Assembly (NCBI GenBank): GCA_963676435.2
Contig: CAXXOZ010000018.1
Location: forward strand, 124,001-188,000
Origin: CAXXOZ01 sp963676435
GTDB lineage: Bacteria; Bacillota; Clostridia; Lachnospirales; Lachnospiraceae
Direction of reading: 5' to 3'
Length of the DNA stretch: 64,000 nt
The notes under the pieces were generated by a model, which did not search any database, was not told the origin of the DNA, and saw only the letters and a list, made by a program, of their open reading frames with translations. Of this stretch, positions 51,980-61,458 are shown in pieces; positions within the stretch are counted from its first letter, which is position 1; every line of letters begins with the position of its first letter. The position numbers and the translations under genes are program-made.

Positions 51980-53092
51980 ATGGGGATATTAGTTACAGGT
52001 GCAAAAGGTTTTGTTGGTCAAAATCTAGTTTCAAGTCTAAAAAATAATAATTATGAAGTATATGAATATGATATAAATAGTGATTTGTCAGAATTAGAAG
52101 AATTTATTGAAAAAACAGATTTTGTTTTTCATTTGGCAGGAGTAAACAGGCCAAAGGATGAAAAAGATTTTATGGAAGGCAACTTTGGATTTACAAAGAC
52201 TCTTCTTGAATTATTAGAAAAAAAGCAAAACAAGTCTCCAATAGTAATTACTTCTTCAATTCAGGCAAAGCTTGATAATCCATACGGTAAAAGCAAAAAG
52301 GCTGGGGAAGATTTTGTGTTTTCATATGGGGAAAAAAATAATGTAAAAACTTATGTGTACAGGCTACCAAATCTTTTCGGAAAATGGTGCAGGCCAAACT
52401 ACAATAGTGCGGTGGCAACATTTTGTAATAATATAGCAAATGATTTACCTATTACAGTTAGTGACGAAAATAATGTCGTGAACTTATTATATATAGATGA
52501 TTTGATAAATGATTTTATTTCTCATATCGATAAGGAGAAAAAGATTTTCACAGGAAAAGACTATCTTTGTCCTGAGCCGGTCTATAATATTTCTCTTGGA
52601 GAACTGGTTGAACTAATTTATTCATTTAAAAAATCAAGAGAGAATTTATTTGTACCTTTGTTAAGTAAAGGATTTGAAAAAAAACTATATAGTACTTTTT
52701 TATCTTACCTTCCAACAGACAGTTTTATTTATGATTTAAAGCAAAATACAGATGAAAGGGGTTCTTTCACTGAATTTTTAAAAAGTCCAGAAAGAGGTCA
52801 GGTATCAGTTAATATTTCTAAACCAGGGATAACAAAAGGGAATCATTGGCATCACACAAAAGTTGAAAAGTTTTTAGTTGTTTCAGGAGAAGGAATAATA
52901 AAGTTCAGAAAAATTGATTCTGAAGAAATTTTTGAGTATAAAGTTAATGGAAACAAATTGCAGGTTGTAGATATTCCTCCAGGTTATACCCATAATATTA
53001 TAAATACAGGTGAAAACGACCTTGTTACAATTATGTGGGTAAATGAACCTTTTAACAAAGATGAACCAGACACTTATTTTTTACCAGTCTAG
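51980..53092 (+). CDS. capF: CapF-type reductase/epimerase with C-terminal cupin
   Basis: This 370-residue protein has an N-terminal SDR domain (GAKGFVGQNLV; YGKSKKAGED active-site pair, about residues 1-245) and a C-terminal cupin (about 255-370) with the metal-type histidines in GNHWHHTKVEKF and PGYTHNIINTG. CapF reduces the keto sugar made by CapE, and its cupin helps the epimerisation. It starts 4 bases after capE. The two-domain length is normal for the family. Confidence 0.94.
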   Translation: MGILVTGAKGFVGQNLVSSLKNNNYEVYEYDINSDLSELEEFIEKTDFVFHLAGVNRPKDEKDFMEGNFGFTKTLLELLEKKQNKSPIVITSSIQAKLDNPYGKSKKAGEDFVFSYGEKNNVKTYVYRLPNLFGKWCRPNYNSAVATFCNNIANDLPITVSDENNVVNLLYIDDLINDFISHIDKEKKIFTGKDYLCPEPVYNISLGELVELIYSFKKSRENLFVPLLSKGFEKKLYSTFLSYLPTDSFIYDLKQNTDERGSFTEFLKSPERGQVSVNISKPGITKGNHWHHTKVEKFLVVSGEGIIKFRKIDSEEIFEYKVNGNKLQVVDIPPGYTHNIINTGENDLVTIMWVNEPFNKDEPDTYFLPV

Positions 53093-53109
53093 CATAAAAG
53101 GGAGCGGCT

Positions 53110-54234
53110 ATGAAAAAATTAAAAGTAATGACGATAGTGGGTACCAGACCTGAAATAATCAGACTTTCATCATGCCTAAAGGCTATGGATAAATATTTTG
53201 ATCATATATTAGTTCATACAGGACAAAATTGGGATCATAGTTTAAATGATGTCTTTTTTGAAGAACTAAAGTTAAGAAGACCAGATGTCTATTTAGATAG
53301 TGTGGGTAGTGATTTAGGTGAAACTCTGGGCAATATAATTGCTAAAACATATCAAATTCTAGAAAAAGAAAAACCAGATGCTTTACTGGTTTTAGGAGAT
53401 ACTAACTCAGCATTAGCTGCAATTTCAGCTAAGCGCCTAAAAATACCGATTTTTCACATGGAAGCAGGTAATAGATGCTGGGACTGGAATGTTTCAGAAA
53501 TGATAAACAGAAAAATAGTTGACCATATTTCTGATATAAATTTACCTTATACAGAAAATTCAAGAAGATATTTGATATCAGAAGGAATAGATGGTAAAAC
53601 AATTTTTGTTACAGGTTCACCAATGCGTGAGGTTTTAGAAGATAATAAAAGTAACATAGAAAAAAGCAATATTTTAGAAACTCTTAATTTGGAAAAAAAT
53701 AAGTACATATTAGTTTCTGCTCATAGAGAAGAAAATATTGACATAGAAAAGAACTTTTTTTCTTTAATGGAAGCGATTAACTATACAGCAGAAAAATATA
53801 ATATACCTGTGATATATTCCACTCATCCAAGAAGTAAAAAATTTATTGACGAAAGAGGGTTTAAGTTTCATCCTTTAGTAAAAAATCTTGAGCCTTTTGG
53901 ATATTTAGATTATAACAATCTTCAACTTAATAGTTTTTGTGTACTTTCAGACAGTGGAACATTATCAGAAGAAAGTGCTATGATGGGTTTTGCGGGTGTT
54001 TTGATTAGGACATCCACAGAACGACCAGAGGCATTAGATAAAGGAAGCGTTGTGATTGGTGGTATAACAGCTGAAACAATATCTCAGTCAATTGATTTAG
54101 CAATTGCTATAAAAGAAAATGGGGATAATTATAACTTACCAGCAGATTATGAAGAAACAAATGTTTCGCTAAAGGTTGTGAAAATAATACAAAGTTATAC
54201 AGATATAGTAAACAGGACAGTTTGGGGAAAATAA
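53110..54234 (+). CDS. capG: UDP-FucNAc-forming 2-epimerase, CapG type
   Basis: This 374-residue enzyme of the non-hydrolysing UDP-GlcNAc 2-epimerase fold completes UDP-N-acetyl-L-fucosamine. It has TIVGTRPEIIRLS, HTGQNWDHSLND, FHMEAGNRC, SAHREENID, YSTHPRSKKF and SDSGTLSEES. Its RLSSC and NWDHSLND segments are nearer CapG/FnlC than WecB. It follows capF by 17 bases and overlaps nothing. With capE and capF the full three-enzyme pathway is present. Confidence 0.93.
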   Translation: MKKLKVMTIVGTRPEIIRLSSCLKAMDKYFDHILVHTGQNWDHSLNDVFFEELKLRRPDVYLDSVGSDLGETLGNIIAKTYQILEKEKPDALLVLGDTNSALAAISAKRLKIPIFHMEAGNRCWDWNVSEMINRKIVDHISDINLPYTENSRRYLISEGIDGKTIFVTGSPMREVLEDNKSNIEKSNILETLNLEKNKYILVSAHREENIDIEKNFFSLMEAINYTAEKYNIPVIYSTHPRSKKFIDERGFKFHPLVKNLEPFGYLDYNNLQLNSFCVLSDSGTLSEESAMMGFAGVLIRTSTERPEALDKGSVVIGGITAETISQSIDLAIAIKENGDNYNLPADYEETNVSLKVVKIIQSYTDIVNRTVWGK

Positions 54235-54235
54235 A

Positions 54236-54937
54236 ATGAAAAAACTTGTCATAATACCTGCCTATAATGAAGCAAAGTGTATTGAAAAGACAGTTGAAAA
54301 ACTAAAAAAAATAGCACCTGATTTTGATTATATAATAGTAAATGATGGTTCAACTGATCATACATATAATATTTGTTCGGGAAAAAAATACAATGTTTTA
54401 GATATGGCGTTTAATTTAGGAATAGGTGGGGCGGTTCAAACCGGATATATGTATGCAATTGAAAACAACTATGATATTGCTGTTCAATTTGACGGAGATG
54501 GGCAGCATGACTCTAGTTACTTAAAAGAAATGTTTGATTTTCTAAAAAATTCAAATTCAGATTTAGTAATAGGGTCTAGATTTATTGATAAAAAGGGTTA
54601 TCAGTCATCAAGTATCAGAAGGTTTGCTATAAAGTATTTTACACTGATAATCAAACTATTTACTAATAAAAGAATTACAGACCCGACTTCAGGATTCAGG
54701 ATGTGCAATAAAAAAATGATAGAACTTTTTGCAAGTGATTATCCAAAAGATTATCCAGAACCGGAAACAGTTGTTTTTGCACTTAAAAATAAATTAGTTG
54801 TTAATGAAATGCCAGTAGAAATGAATGAAAGAATGGGAGGAGTATCCTCTATTTCATTCTATAAATCAATATACTACATGATAAAAGTTACACTGGCTAT
54901 ATTTATTGAATTAACCAGAAAGAAGGTGCTTAAATGA
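54236..54937 (+). CDS. Glycosyltransferase family 2, DPM1-like
   Basis: This 233-residue GT-A enzyme has IIPAYNEAKCIEKTV, the metal site QFDGDGQHD (about residue 87) and DPTSGFRMCNKK. This form (short, no C-terminal membrane helices) resembles dolichyl-phosphate mannose synthase and commonly makes a polyprenyl-phosphate sugar that GT-C enzymes then use. It begins one base after capG and overlaps the DUF2304 gene by ATGA, its usual neighbour. The sugar is not predictable. Confidence 0.92.
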   Translation: MKKLVIIPAYNEAKCIEKTVEKLKKIAPDFDYIIVNDGSTDHTYNICSGKKYNVLDMAFNLGIGGAVQTGYMYAIENNYDIAVQFDGDGQHDSSYLKEMFDFLKNSNSDLVIGSRFIDKKGYQSSSIRRFAIKYFTLIIKLFTNKRITDPTSGFRMCNKKMIELFASDYPKDYPEPETVVFALKNKLVVNEMPVEMNERMGGVSSISFYKSIYYMIKVTLAIFIELTRKKVLK

Positions 54938-55284
54938 CCTTAAAAATACAAATTGTAATTGTTGCAGTTATATTAATTGCTTTGATTTATATTATAAATT
55001 TAATTAGAAAAAATAAACTAGATATAAAATATGCTCTTTCTTGGATTATTGTTGGAGTTATAATAATTATATTTACCTGTTTTCCAGCTATTATGATTTC
55101 AGTTTCTAAATTTTTGGGTATTGTATCACCAATAAATATGATTTTCTTTTTGGGATTTTGTTTTTCGTTACTGATTCTTTTTTCATTAACTGTAGCTCTT
55201 TCTATAAATTCCAAAAGGGTTAAAAACTTAAATCAGAAGATGGCACTTTTAGAAAAAGAAATAAATGATTTAAAAAATAAGTAA
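54934..55284 (+). CDS. DUF2304 membrane protein
   Basis: This 116-residue protein has three membrane segments (about residues 5-23, 32-55 and 66-90) and a charged coiled-coil-like tail (KRVKNLNQKMALLEKEINDL). DUF2304 proteins follow DPM-like glycosyltransferases in many surface polysaccharide clusters and probably anchor or assist them at the membrane. It overlaps the GT2 gene by ATGA, which supports that link. Confidence 0.88.
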   Translation: MTLKIQIVIVAVILIALIYIINLIRKNKLDIKYALSWIIVGVIIIIFTCFPAIMISVSKFLGIVSPINMIFFLGFCFSLLILFSLTVALSINSKRVKNLNQKMALLEKEINDLKNK

Positions 55285-55297
55285 TTTGGAGAATACA

Positions 55298-56518
55298 ATG
55301 GCAAAAATACTTGTGGTAACTCAGCACTATTGGCCTGAAAGCTTTAGGATAAATGATTTATGCGAAGGTTTTGTTGAGTTAGGTAATGATGTGGAAGTTC
55401 TTTGTGGACAGCCTAACTATCCTCAAGGGCAGTGGTATCCAGGATATGGACCCTTTAAGAAAAAAAGAGAAGTTCATAACGGAGTGAAAATTAGGCGTAC
55501 TTTTGAAATAAAAAGAGGAAACAATAGCTATTTTAGAATATTTTTAAATTATATAACCTTTCCTATTGCCAGTTTAATGCATATGGGGTATTTAAAAAAA
55601 CAAAATTATGACAAAATTTTTTTATACCAGACTTCTCCTGTTATGATGTCCATAGCGGGGATTATTCTCGGGAAAAAAAAGAAAATTGATACCACTATGT
55701 ATGTTTTAGATATTTGGCCAGAAAATTTGTATTCACTGTTGAATTTTAAGAATAAATTTATTAGAAAATGTTTAAGAAAGATCTCTAACTGGCATTATAA
55801 AAGTGTAACAAGAATAGTGACTGTCTCGAACAGATTAAGAGATCATATGATCGAAAAGCTTGAAATTAATCCTGGTAACATATGCTTTATACCTCAGTGT
55901 TGTGAAAAACTTTATGAAGAAAAAATCGAAGATGAAAAGTTGTTAGATAGATTTAAAGATGGATTTAACATAGTATTCACAGGAAATATAAGTCCGCTCC
56001 AGTCTTTTGAAACAATTATTGAAGCGGCAAAAAAATTAGTTGATGATGGAATTAAAGATATAAATTATATTATTGTTGGAGATGGTATGTCTTTAGGCTG
56101 GTTAAAGGAAGAAGCCAAGAAGTTTGATCTGAGTAATTATTTTTACTTTGAAGGATTTTTGCCTGTAAATGACATACCCAAATACACAAATATTGCGGAT
56201 GTTTTAATTGCATGTTTGTTAAAAGATGGATTGGAAGATTTTAATATACCTGCAAAAGTTATGTCATATATTGCATCGGGAAGACCTGTTTTATTAGCAA
56301 TGAATGGGGAAGTAAGACAAATTATTAAAGATGCTGAATGTGGTTATACTTGTGAGGCAGAAGACTCTCAAAAACTATATGAAAATATTAAATTATTATA
56401 TTATGCAGATATAAATGAAAGAGTTAAAATGGGGGAAAATGCATCAAAATATCACGAGGAAAATTTTGAAAGAAATAAGAATTTAAAGAGAATGGTTGAT
56501 TTCATTTTAGGAAACTAA
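55298..56518 (+). CDS. Glycosyltransferase family 4, WbuB-like
   Basis: This 406-residue GT-B enzyme opens with ILVVTQHYWPESFRIND and has CGQPNYPQGQ, LDIWPENLY, FTGNISPLQSFE and the C-terminal nucleotide-sugar segment IPAKVMSYIASGRPVL. This pattern is that of WbuB, which transfers N-acetyl-L-fucosamine in E. coli O26. That fits the capEFG genes just upstream. I use ATG 55298 with TTTGGAG before it, not the TTG at 55286, which is inside the ribosome-binding site. Confidence 0.92.
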   Translation: MAKILVVTQHYWPESFRINDLCEGFVELGNDVEVLCGQPNYPQGQWYPGYGPFKKKREVHNGVKIRRTFEIKRGNNSYFRIFLNYITFPIASLMHMGYLKKQNYDKIFLYQTSPVMMSIAGIILGKKKKIDTTMYVLDIWPENLYSLLNFKNKFIRKCLRKISNWHYKSVTRIVTVSNRLRDHMIEKLEINPGNICFIPQCCEKLYEEKIEDEKLLDRFKDGFNIVFTGNISPLQSFETIIEAAKKLVDDGIKDINYIIVGDGMSLGWLKEEAKKFDLSNYFYFEGFLPVNDIPKYTNIADVLIACLLKDGLEDFNIPAKVMSYIASGRPVLLAMNGEVRQIIKDAECGYTCEAEDSQKLYENIKLLYYADINERVKMGENASKYHEENFERNKNLKRMVDFILGN

Positions 56519-56543
56519 ACTATATATTATTGGATGAAAAGTT

Positions 56544-57659
56544 ATGGAGAAGAAAAGAGTTTTATTGGGGTTTGCTTTTTTAACAATAGTTTGCACATTG
56601 TTAGTATTATTTGTTTGGGATTTTCCGCTGTTAAATGCAGGAAAAACAAATATTTTTAAAATCGAAAATATTTCTATGGAAATGATGACGAAAGGTATCA
56701 GTGGGGTACCATTTCGTATATATTCATGGGACTATTTTGCATACGGTTATTCTTCAGCTTTTTATTTAAATGACATATTTTTGTATGTACCTTCATTTTT
56801 TGTTTTACTTGGAATGAAAGTTGAAGTGGCATATAAATTCTTTATACTTATAGTGATATTGTTATCATATGTCACATCTAAAAAGTTCATTAAATTTATT
56901 AACAAGGAAAATTATTTATTTGTTTCTAATATATATTTAATAATTTCTATTTTTATCTCATGCATAGTACCATCAAAATATTTTGGAGACTATACCATAT
57001 TTATATTTTTACCTATTTATTTAATTGGATTAAAAGAATTACTAAATAAAAAGTCTATAAAGCCCTCTATTCTAAAAGTAACCATATCATTTTCAGCTAT
57101 GGTTTTTTCAAATATATTTTTATCAGTTTTAATAGTTATTGTATCAGTTGTATGTATTATATATAAAAGATATAATATTAAATCAATTTTAAAATATCTT
57201 GTAATTTCATTTGTTTTTGTTATAGGGATATGCTCATACTATATTTTTCCTTTAACCGAAAACTCTTTTTTAGATTATAGTATTAAAAACTATAGCATTG
57301 CAGAAGAAAGAGGAGAAACAATAAAAAGTAATAATAGCATAACAAAAAGTATTGAAAGAAAAAGAGATAAAATTATAGTTAAATATTGGAGAAATAACTT
57401 TGATGATACCTATATTGAAGTTCCACTTTTTATGTATGAAGGATATGTTGCTATAGATGATGAGACTGATGAAGAATTAAAGTTATATAAGAGTAAAAGT
57501 GATTTAATGTTAGTAAAATTGAATGATTCTGTTACGGGTGAAATTGAAATATTTTACAGAGGAACAAAAATTCAAAATCTGTCGGTTTTTATAACAATTT
57601 TGAGTTTGGTTATACTTATTATTTATACTTATAAGGAAAAGGGTGATAGGCAATGTTAA
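56544..57659 (+). CDS. YfhO-like membrane protein, short form
   Basis: This 371-residue protein has about eight membrane segments in the first 250 residues, an outside domain (about 255-345) with FMYEGYVAIDDETDEE, and a final membrane segment. The last 120 residues look like the end of YfhO proteins, which glycosylate lipoteichoic acids, but the length is less than half of theirs. It overlaps the next gene by 7 bases. It may be a GT-C-like enzyme or a fragment that works with the next two proteins; the function is uncertain. Confidence 0.78.
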   Translation: MEKKRVLLGFAFLTIVCTLLVLFVWDFPLLNAGKTNIFKIENISMEMMTKGISGVPFRIYSWDYFAYGYSSAFYLNDIFLYVPSFFVLLGMKVEVAYKFFILIVILLSYVTSKKFIKFINKENYLFVSNIYLIISIFISCIVPSKYFGDYTIFIFLPIYLIGLKELLNKKSIKPSILKVTISFSAMVFSNIFLSVLIVIVSVVCIIYKRYNIKSILKYLVISFVFVIGICSYYIFPLTENSFLDYSIKNYSIAEERGETIKSNNSITKSIERKRDKIIVKYWRNNFDDTYIEVPLFMYEGYVAIDDETDEELKLYKSKSDLMLVKLNDSVTGEIEIFYRGTKIQNLSVFITILSLVILIIYTYKEKGDRQC

Positions 57660-59599
57660 TGTTAACCTTAATAACAATTTCATTATTTGTTATTTGCTAT
57701 TTGATTGGTGATTTTTTGCAAATAGTATTTAAGTATTCAAAAGGTTTCGGAATAAAGGTGATTTCTGGTTACCTTTTTGCTGTAATAATTTTCCATATTA
57801 TGTCTCTTCCTTTTATGTATTTAGAGCTTAAATTTAACACTTTATTTTATTTATATATAACTACTATTATAATATTATTAACAACATATGTGGTTATTAG
57901 TTTAATTAAGAAAAGATTTAATTTTTTAGAAGATATTAGAAATATTTTTAATAAAGAAAATGTAGATAGATGGAATATTATTTTATGGATAGTTGTTTTT
58001 ATTTTAATCTATATTCAGTTAAGACAAATATTTTTATATATTCAGCCTAATATAGATGATCAGTTCTATGTTTCTCAAATTACTACCATGCTTAATAGAA
58101 ATAGAATTATGGACATAATGCCATCATCAGGAGAAAGCATTTTTGCTTTTCCAGATATTTATAAAATGGTTAGTTTTGAAACCTGGCTTGGAGTAATATG
58201 TAAAATTTTTGTTGTTTCTCCAGCAGCTCTTTGTCATACATATATTGTCCCATTCTTTGTTATTTTATCTTATGTGTCGGTTTATAAAGTTGGAAAAGAG
58301 CTGTTTGATAAACAGGCAAATATTTTTTTGATATTTTATGGGTTATTAAATATTTTTAGTGGATTTTCAACATATACTCAGGGAGCATTTTTGCTTCTTC
58401 GAATTTGGCAGGGAAAGGCGGTAATGGTAAATATCATTATGCCACTTGTTCTCTTTGTTTTTATAAAAATTATAAAAGAAAATAAAGTTAATTATAAAAA
58501 GGTATTATTTTTATATGCTTTACTTATTGGAGCATTTCATACCAGTACAGTGGGGTTAGTATTTATTCCTTTAGCATATGGAGTGTATTCAATTGTATAT
58601 TTAATATATTCTAGGAAATTTAAAGAGTTTTTAAAATTATTAATTCCTGCAGTTTTATGTATTCCCTTTGTATTTATTAAAATATATATAATGCTTAGGC
58701 AAACAAGCTTTGACTCATTTTCTACAGGAATAAAAGATTTAGATTATTCACAAGTGATTAGCAATTTTACAGGTGAAAGTCATATAGTTTTAATTTTAGC
58801 AATCTCTTTAATAATACTAATTATAAAAAGAAATAAATTACTAACATACGTTTTTTTATTATATACTCTATTATTATTTGTATTTTTCCTGAATCCTTTT
58901 GTAGCAAAGTTTATGGCCACAAAAATAACAGGAGTAGCAGTTTACTGGAGACTTTTTTGGTTGATACAGTCTGGTATACTTATTTCAGCTGCATTTACTC
59001 ATGTATCAACAATTATTAAAAAGAATATTCCTAAAATAATAATAATTATCTTGTTATCATTTTTAATAACATACAGTGGTACAACTATATTTACAGACAA
59101 GCTATTTCCAAAAGGTACAAATATAGAACAGGAAAAAGATAGTTTTAATTATATTTTTATCAATCCTAAAGATATTGAATATGAAAAAGATTATGATCCT
59201 ATACTTAAAATTTCTTTAATAAATATAGAAATGGTAGAAATAATAAAAGAGATACAGGAAAAAGAAAAAATTGAATCTGTAAATCTACTTACAACAGAAA
59301 CCCGGTCATTAGAAATCAGGCAGTTTTCAGATATAAATTTAGTTTGGTTTAATTATGTTATCGAATACTATAATGTTGCGGGATTATATAGTGATGAAAA
59401 AAGGATATATGATTTATATACAAATATTTATTTGACAAAAAAATGGGATGTTGATGAGTTAATTGAAGATCTGGATTATTTTGATGTTGATTTTATTGTT
59501 ATGAAAGTATCAGCAGTAAAATTAAATGATATTCCATCAAATTTTGAAAAATTATACCAAGACGATATATATATATTGTATAGAATTAGGGAGAATTAG
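57653..59599 (+). CDS. Large membrane protein, DUF6077-like
   Basis: This 648-residue protein has about 13 membrane segments and a C-terminal outside domain (about residues 500-648). The stretch QPNIDDQFYVSQITTML (about residue 132) follows the third or fourth segment, in the place where GT-C enzymes hold their catalytic acidic residues. It recalls the DUF6077 family from memory. A role as a lipid-linked sugar transferase or a polymerase (Wzy) for the surface glycan is plausible but not shown. Confidence 0.78.
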   Translation: MLMLTLITISLFVICYLIGDFLQIVFKYSKGFGIKVISGYLFAVIIFHIMSLPFMYLELKFNTLFYLYITTIIILLTTYVVISLIKKRFNFLEDIRNIFNKENVDRWNIILWIVVFILIYIQLRQIFLYIQPNIDDQFYVSQITTMLNRNRIMDIMPSSGESIFAFPDIYKMVSFETWLGVICKIFVVSPAALCHTYIVPFFVILSYVSVYKVGKELFDKQANIFLIFYGLLNIFSGFSTYTQGAFLLLRIWQGKAVMVNIIMPLVLFVFIKIIKENKVNYKKVLFLYALLIGAFHTSTVGLVFIPLAYGVYSIVYLIYSRKFKEFLKLLIPAVLCIPFVFIKIYIMLRQTSFDSFSTGIKDLDYSQVISNFTGESHIVLILAISLIILIIKRNKLLTYVFLLYTLLLFVFFLNPFVAKFMATKITGVAVYWRLFWLIQSGILISAAFTHVSTIIKKNIPKIIIIILLSFLITYSGTTIFTDKLFPKGTNIEQEKDSFNYIFINPKDIEYEKDYDPILKISLINIEMVEIIKEIQEKEKIESVNLLTTETRSLEIRQFSDINLVWFNYVIEYYNVAGLYSDEKRIYDLYTNIYLTKKWDVDELIEDLDYFDVDFIVMKVSAVKLNDIPSNFEKLYQDDIYILYRIREN

Positions 59600-59601
59600 T
59601 A

Positions 59602-61458
59602 ATGTTATATATTTTTAATATTCTAGTACTATTAATAATTTCTTTTTCATTAATAGTGATTACAAAAAGAAAATTTGAAGAAGTAATGCCTATAACTGTT
59701 TTTTCTGTTGTAATATTTTTGTATTTTTTTGCTCTTTTTGGAGCAGTAAAATTAGGAGCAATATTTTTCTTAATATTGGTTTTACTATTATTATGCTATA
59801 CATTAATAAAAATCATTAAAAATAAAACTTTAAAAAAGAATTTAAAAAAATTTATAACACCTGGTTTTTTATTTTTTATCATTTTATGTATTTTAACAGC
59901 CTATATTTCAAATGGAAGACTTTTGGCAAAATGGGATGAATTTATAAGCTGGGGTTTGCAGCTTAAAAATATGTATATTTTTCATGGTTTGGCAAATATT
60001 AAAGGTGTAACAACATTAGGAACTGGTTATCCTCCAGCAACTACACTTTTTGAATACTTCTTTTGCTTTTTAAGAAATAATCTCATTGAAGGTGATATGT
60101 TTAGAGCTATGGGAATATTTACATTTTCAATTATTTTACCCGTATTTAAAAAAGTTAGTTGGAAAAATGTTCCAAAGATTATACTGATTTTTTTAATTGT
60201 ATTTTTACTTCCGTCTATATTTACAAAAGATATGCATTATTTAAATACTTTATATGTAGATGCCCTTTTAGGTTTAATCATGGCATATGTACTGTATACA
60301 TATTTTACTGAACGATTTTCTAAATATCTATTTTTATCTGTAGGAATTGGATGTTTTGTGCTTTCTATTGTAAAATCTACGGGTTTTCCGTTAATGCTTG
60401 TTATATGTGGAATGATTTTCGTTGATATAGTATTTTTTAGAAGAATAGAGTTTAAAAAATTTATTACAACAAAAATAAATTTAATAACAGTTATTTTAAG
60501 TGTATTCATAGGATTTTTAGGAAAAATAACATGGCAGATATTTGTTAAAATTGCAAGTTTAAATGAAATTTGGTCATACGTAAATGTAGACTCCTCAGAA
60601 AATCAAAAATTAATAATTGATAATTTTATTAATAGCTTTTTTTCTGGAAAGGCAGGAAGTGTTTATGGAATTTCTTTTTTCCTTTGGATACCAATAAGTC
60701 TAATTTTCATGTCTTTAATAATGCTGATTTTAAAAAACAAAAAACAAAACATCAGGCTTTTTATCTGTTTTATTATAATGATATTAGGATATCTTTCATA
60801 TTCTATTTCTCTACTCGGGATGTACTTATTTTTATTTATTGAGTATGAGGGAATAAATCTGGCTTCCATGGGAAGATATATGGACACATACATACTTGCA
60901 ATGATGATGTTTATAATCATGCTTTTTATTAATAAAATTGAGAGGCTAAAGATATCCAGACAGTATGTAGTCTTAATATGTATACTAGGAATGATTTTTT
61001 TAGCAACACCTTTTGACTATATTTTAAAGAATACAATACAAGCAAAAAATGAAATAAGTAAAACGATAATTAGGAGAGATAAGTATAAAACTTCTGAGTC
61101 TCTTTCAAAAATAATCGACTTTGAGGATAATAGAGTTTATTTTATTTGCCAAAACTCTACGGGGCTAGAATACTCAGTTAGTTATTATAATGCCACACCA
61201 GTTAGACTAGGATATGATTTTGAAATGGGTTGGAGTCTTGGTAGCCCTTATTATGAAGGTGATATCTGGACTATTGACATGAAATTAGAAGAATGGGAAC
61301 AAATCTTATATAATGAATATACATATGTGTACCTATTTAGAATAGATACACAGTTTATATCCAGGTATGGAAGTTTATTTGAAGATGAAATAACTGACGA
61401 TTCAATTTATGAAATAATAAAAAATTCAGAAGGTGTTTCTTTGAGGAAAATTAGATGA
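59602..61458 (+). CDS. GT-C-like membrane protein
   Basis: This 618-residue protein has about 12 membrane segments. The first loop region holds LLAKWDEFISWGLQLKNM (about residue 110), with an Asp-Glu pair positioned like the catalytic acid of GT-C glycosyltransferases, then GYPPATTLFEY. A soluble C-terminal part (about 480-618) follows. It starts 2 bases after the previous gene and overlaps the flippase by ATGA. No precise family is recognised. A lipid-linked glycosyl donor could come from the GT2 encoded at 54236. Confidence 0.78.
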   Translation: MLYIFNILVLLIISFSLIVITKRKFEEVMPITVFSVVIFLYFFALFGAVKLGAIFFLILVLLLLCYTLIKIIKNKTLKKNLKKFITPGFLFFIILCILTAYISNGRLLAKWDEFISWGLQLKNMYIFHGLANIKGVTTLGTGYPPATTLFEYFFCFLRNNLIEGDMFRAMGIFTFSIILPVFKKVSWKNVPKIILIFLIVFLLPSIFTKDMHYLNTLYVDALLGLIMAYVLYTYFTERFSKYLFLSVGIGCFVLSIVKSTGFPLMLVICGMIFVDIVFFRRIEFKKFITTKINLITVILSVFIGFLGKITWQIFVKIASLNEIWSYVNVDSSENQKLIIDNFINSFFSGKAGSVYGISFFLWIPISLIFMSLIMLILKNKKQNIRLFICFIIMILGYLSYSISLLGMYLFLFIEYEGINLASMGRYMDTYILAMMMFIIMLFINKIERLKISRQYVVLICILGMIFLATPFDYILKNTIQAKNEISKTIIRRDKYKTSESLSKIIDFEDNRVYFICQNSTGLEYSVSYYNATPVRLGYDFEMGWSLGSPYYEGDIWTIDMKLEEWEQILYNEYTYVYLFRIDTQFISRYGSLFEDEITDDSIYEIIKNSEGVSLRKIR

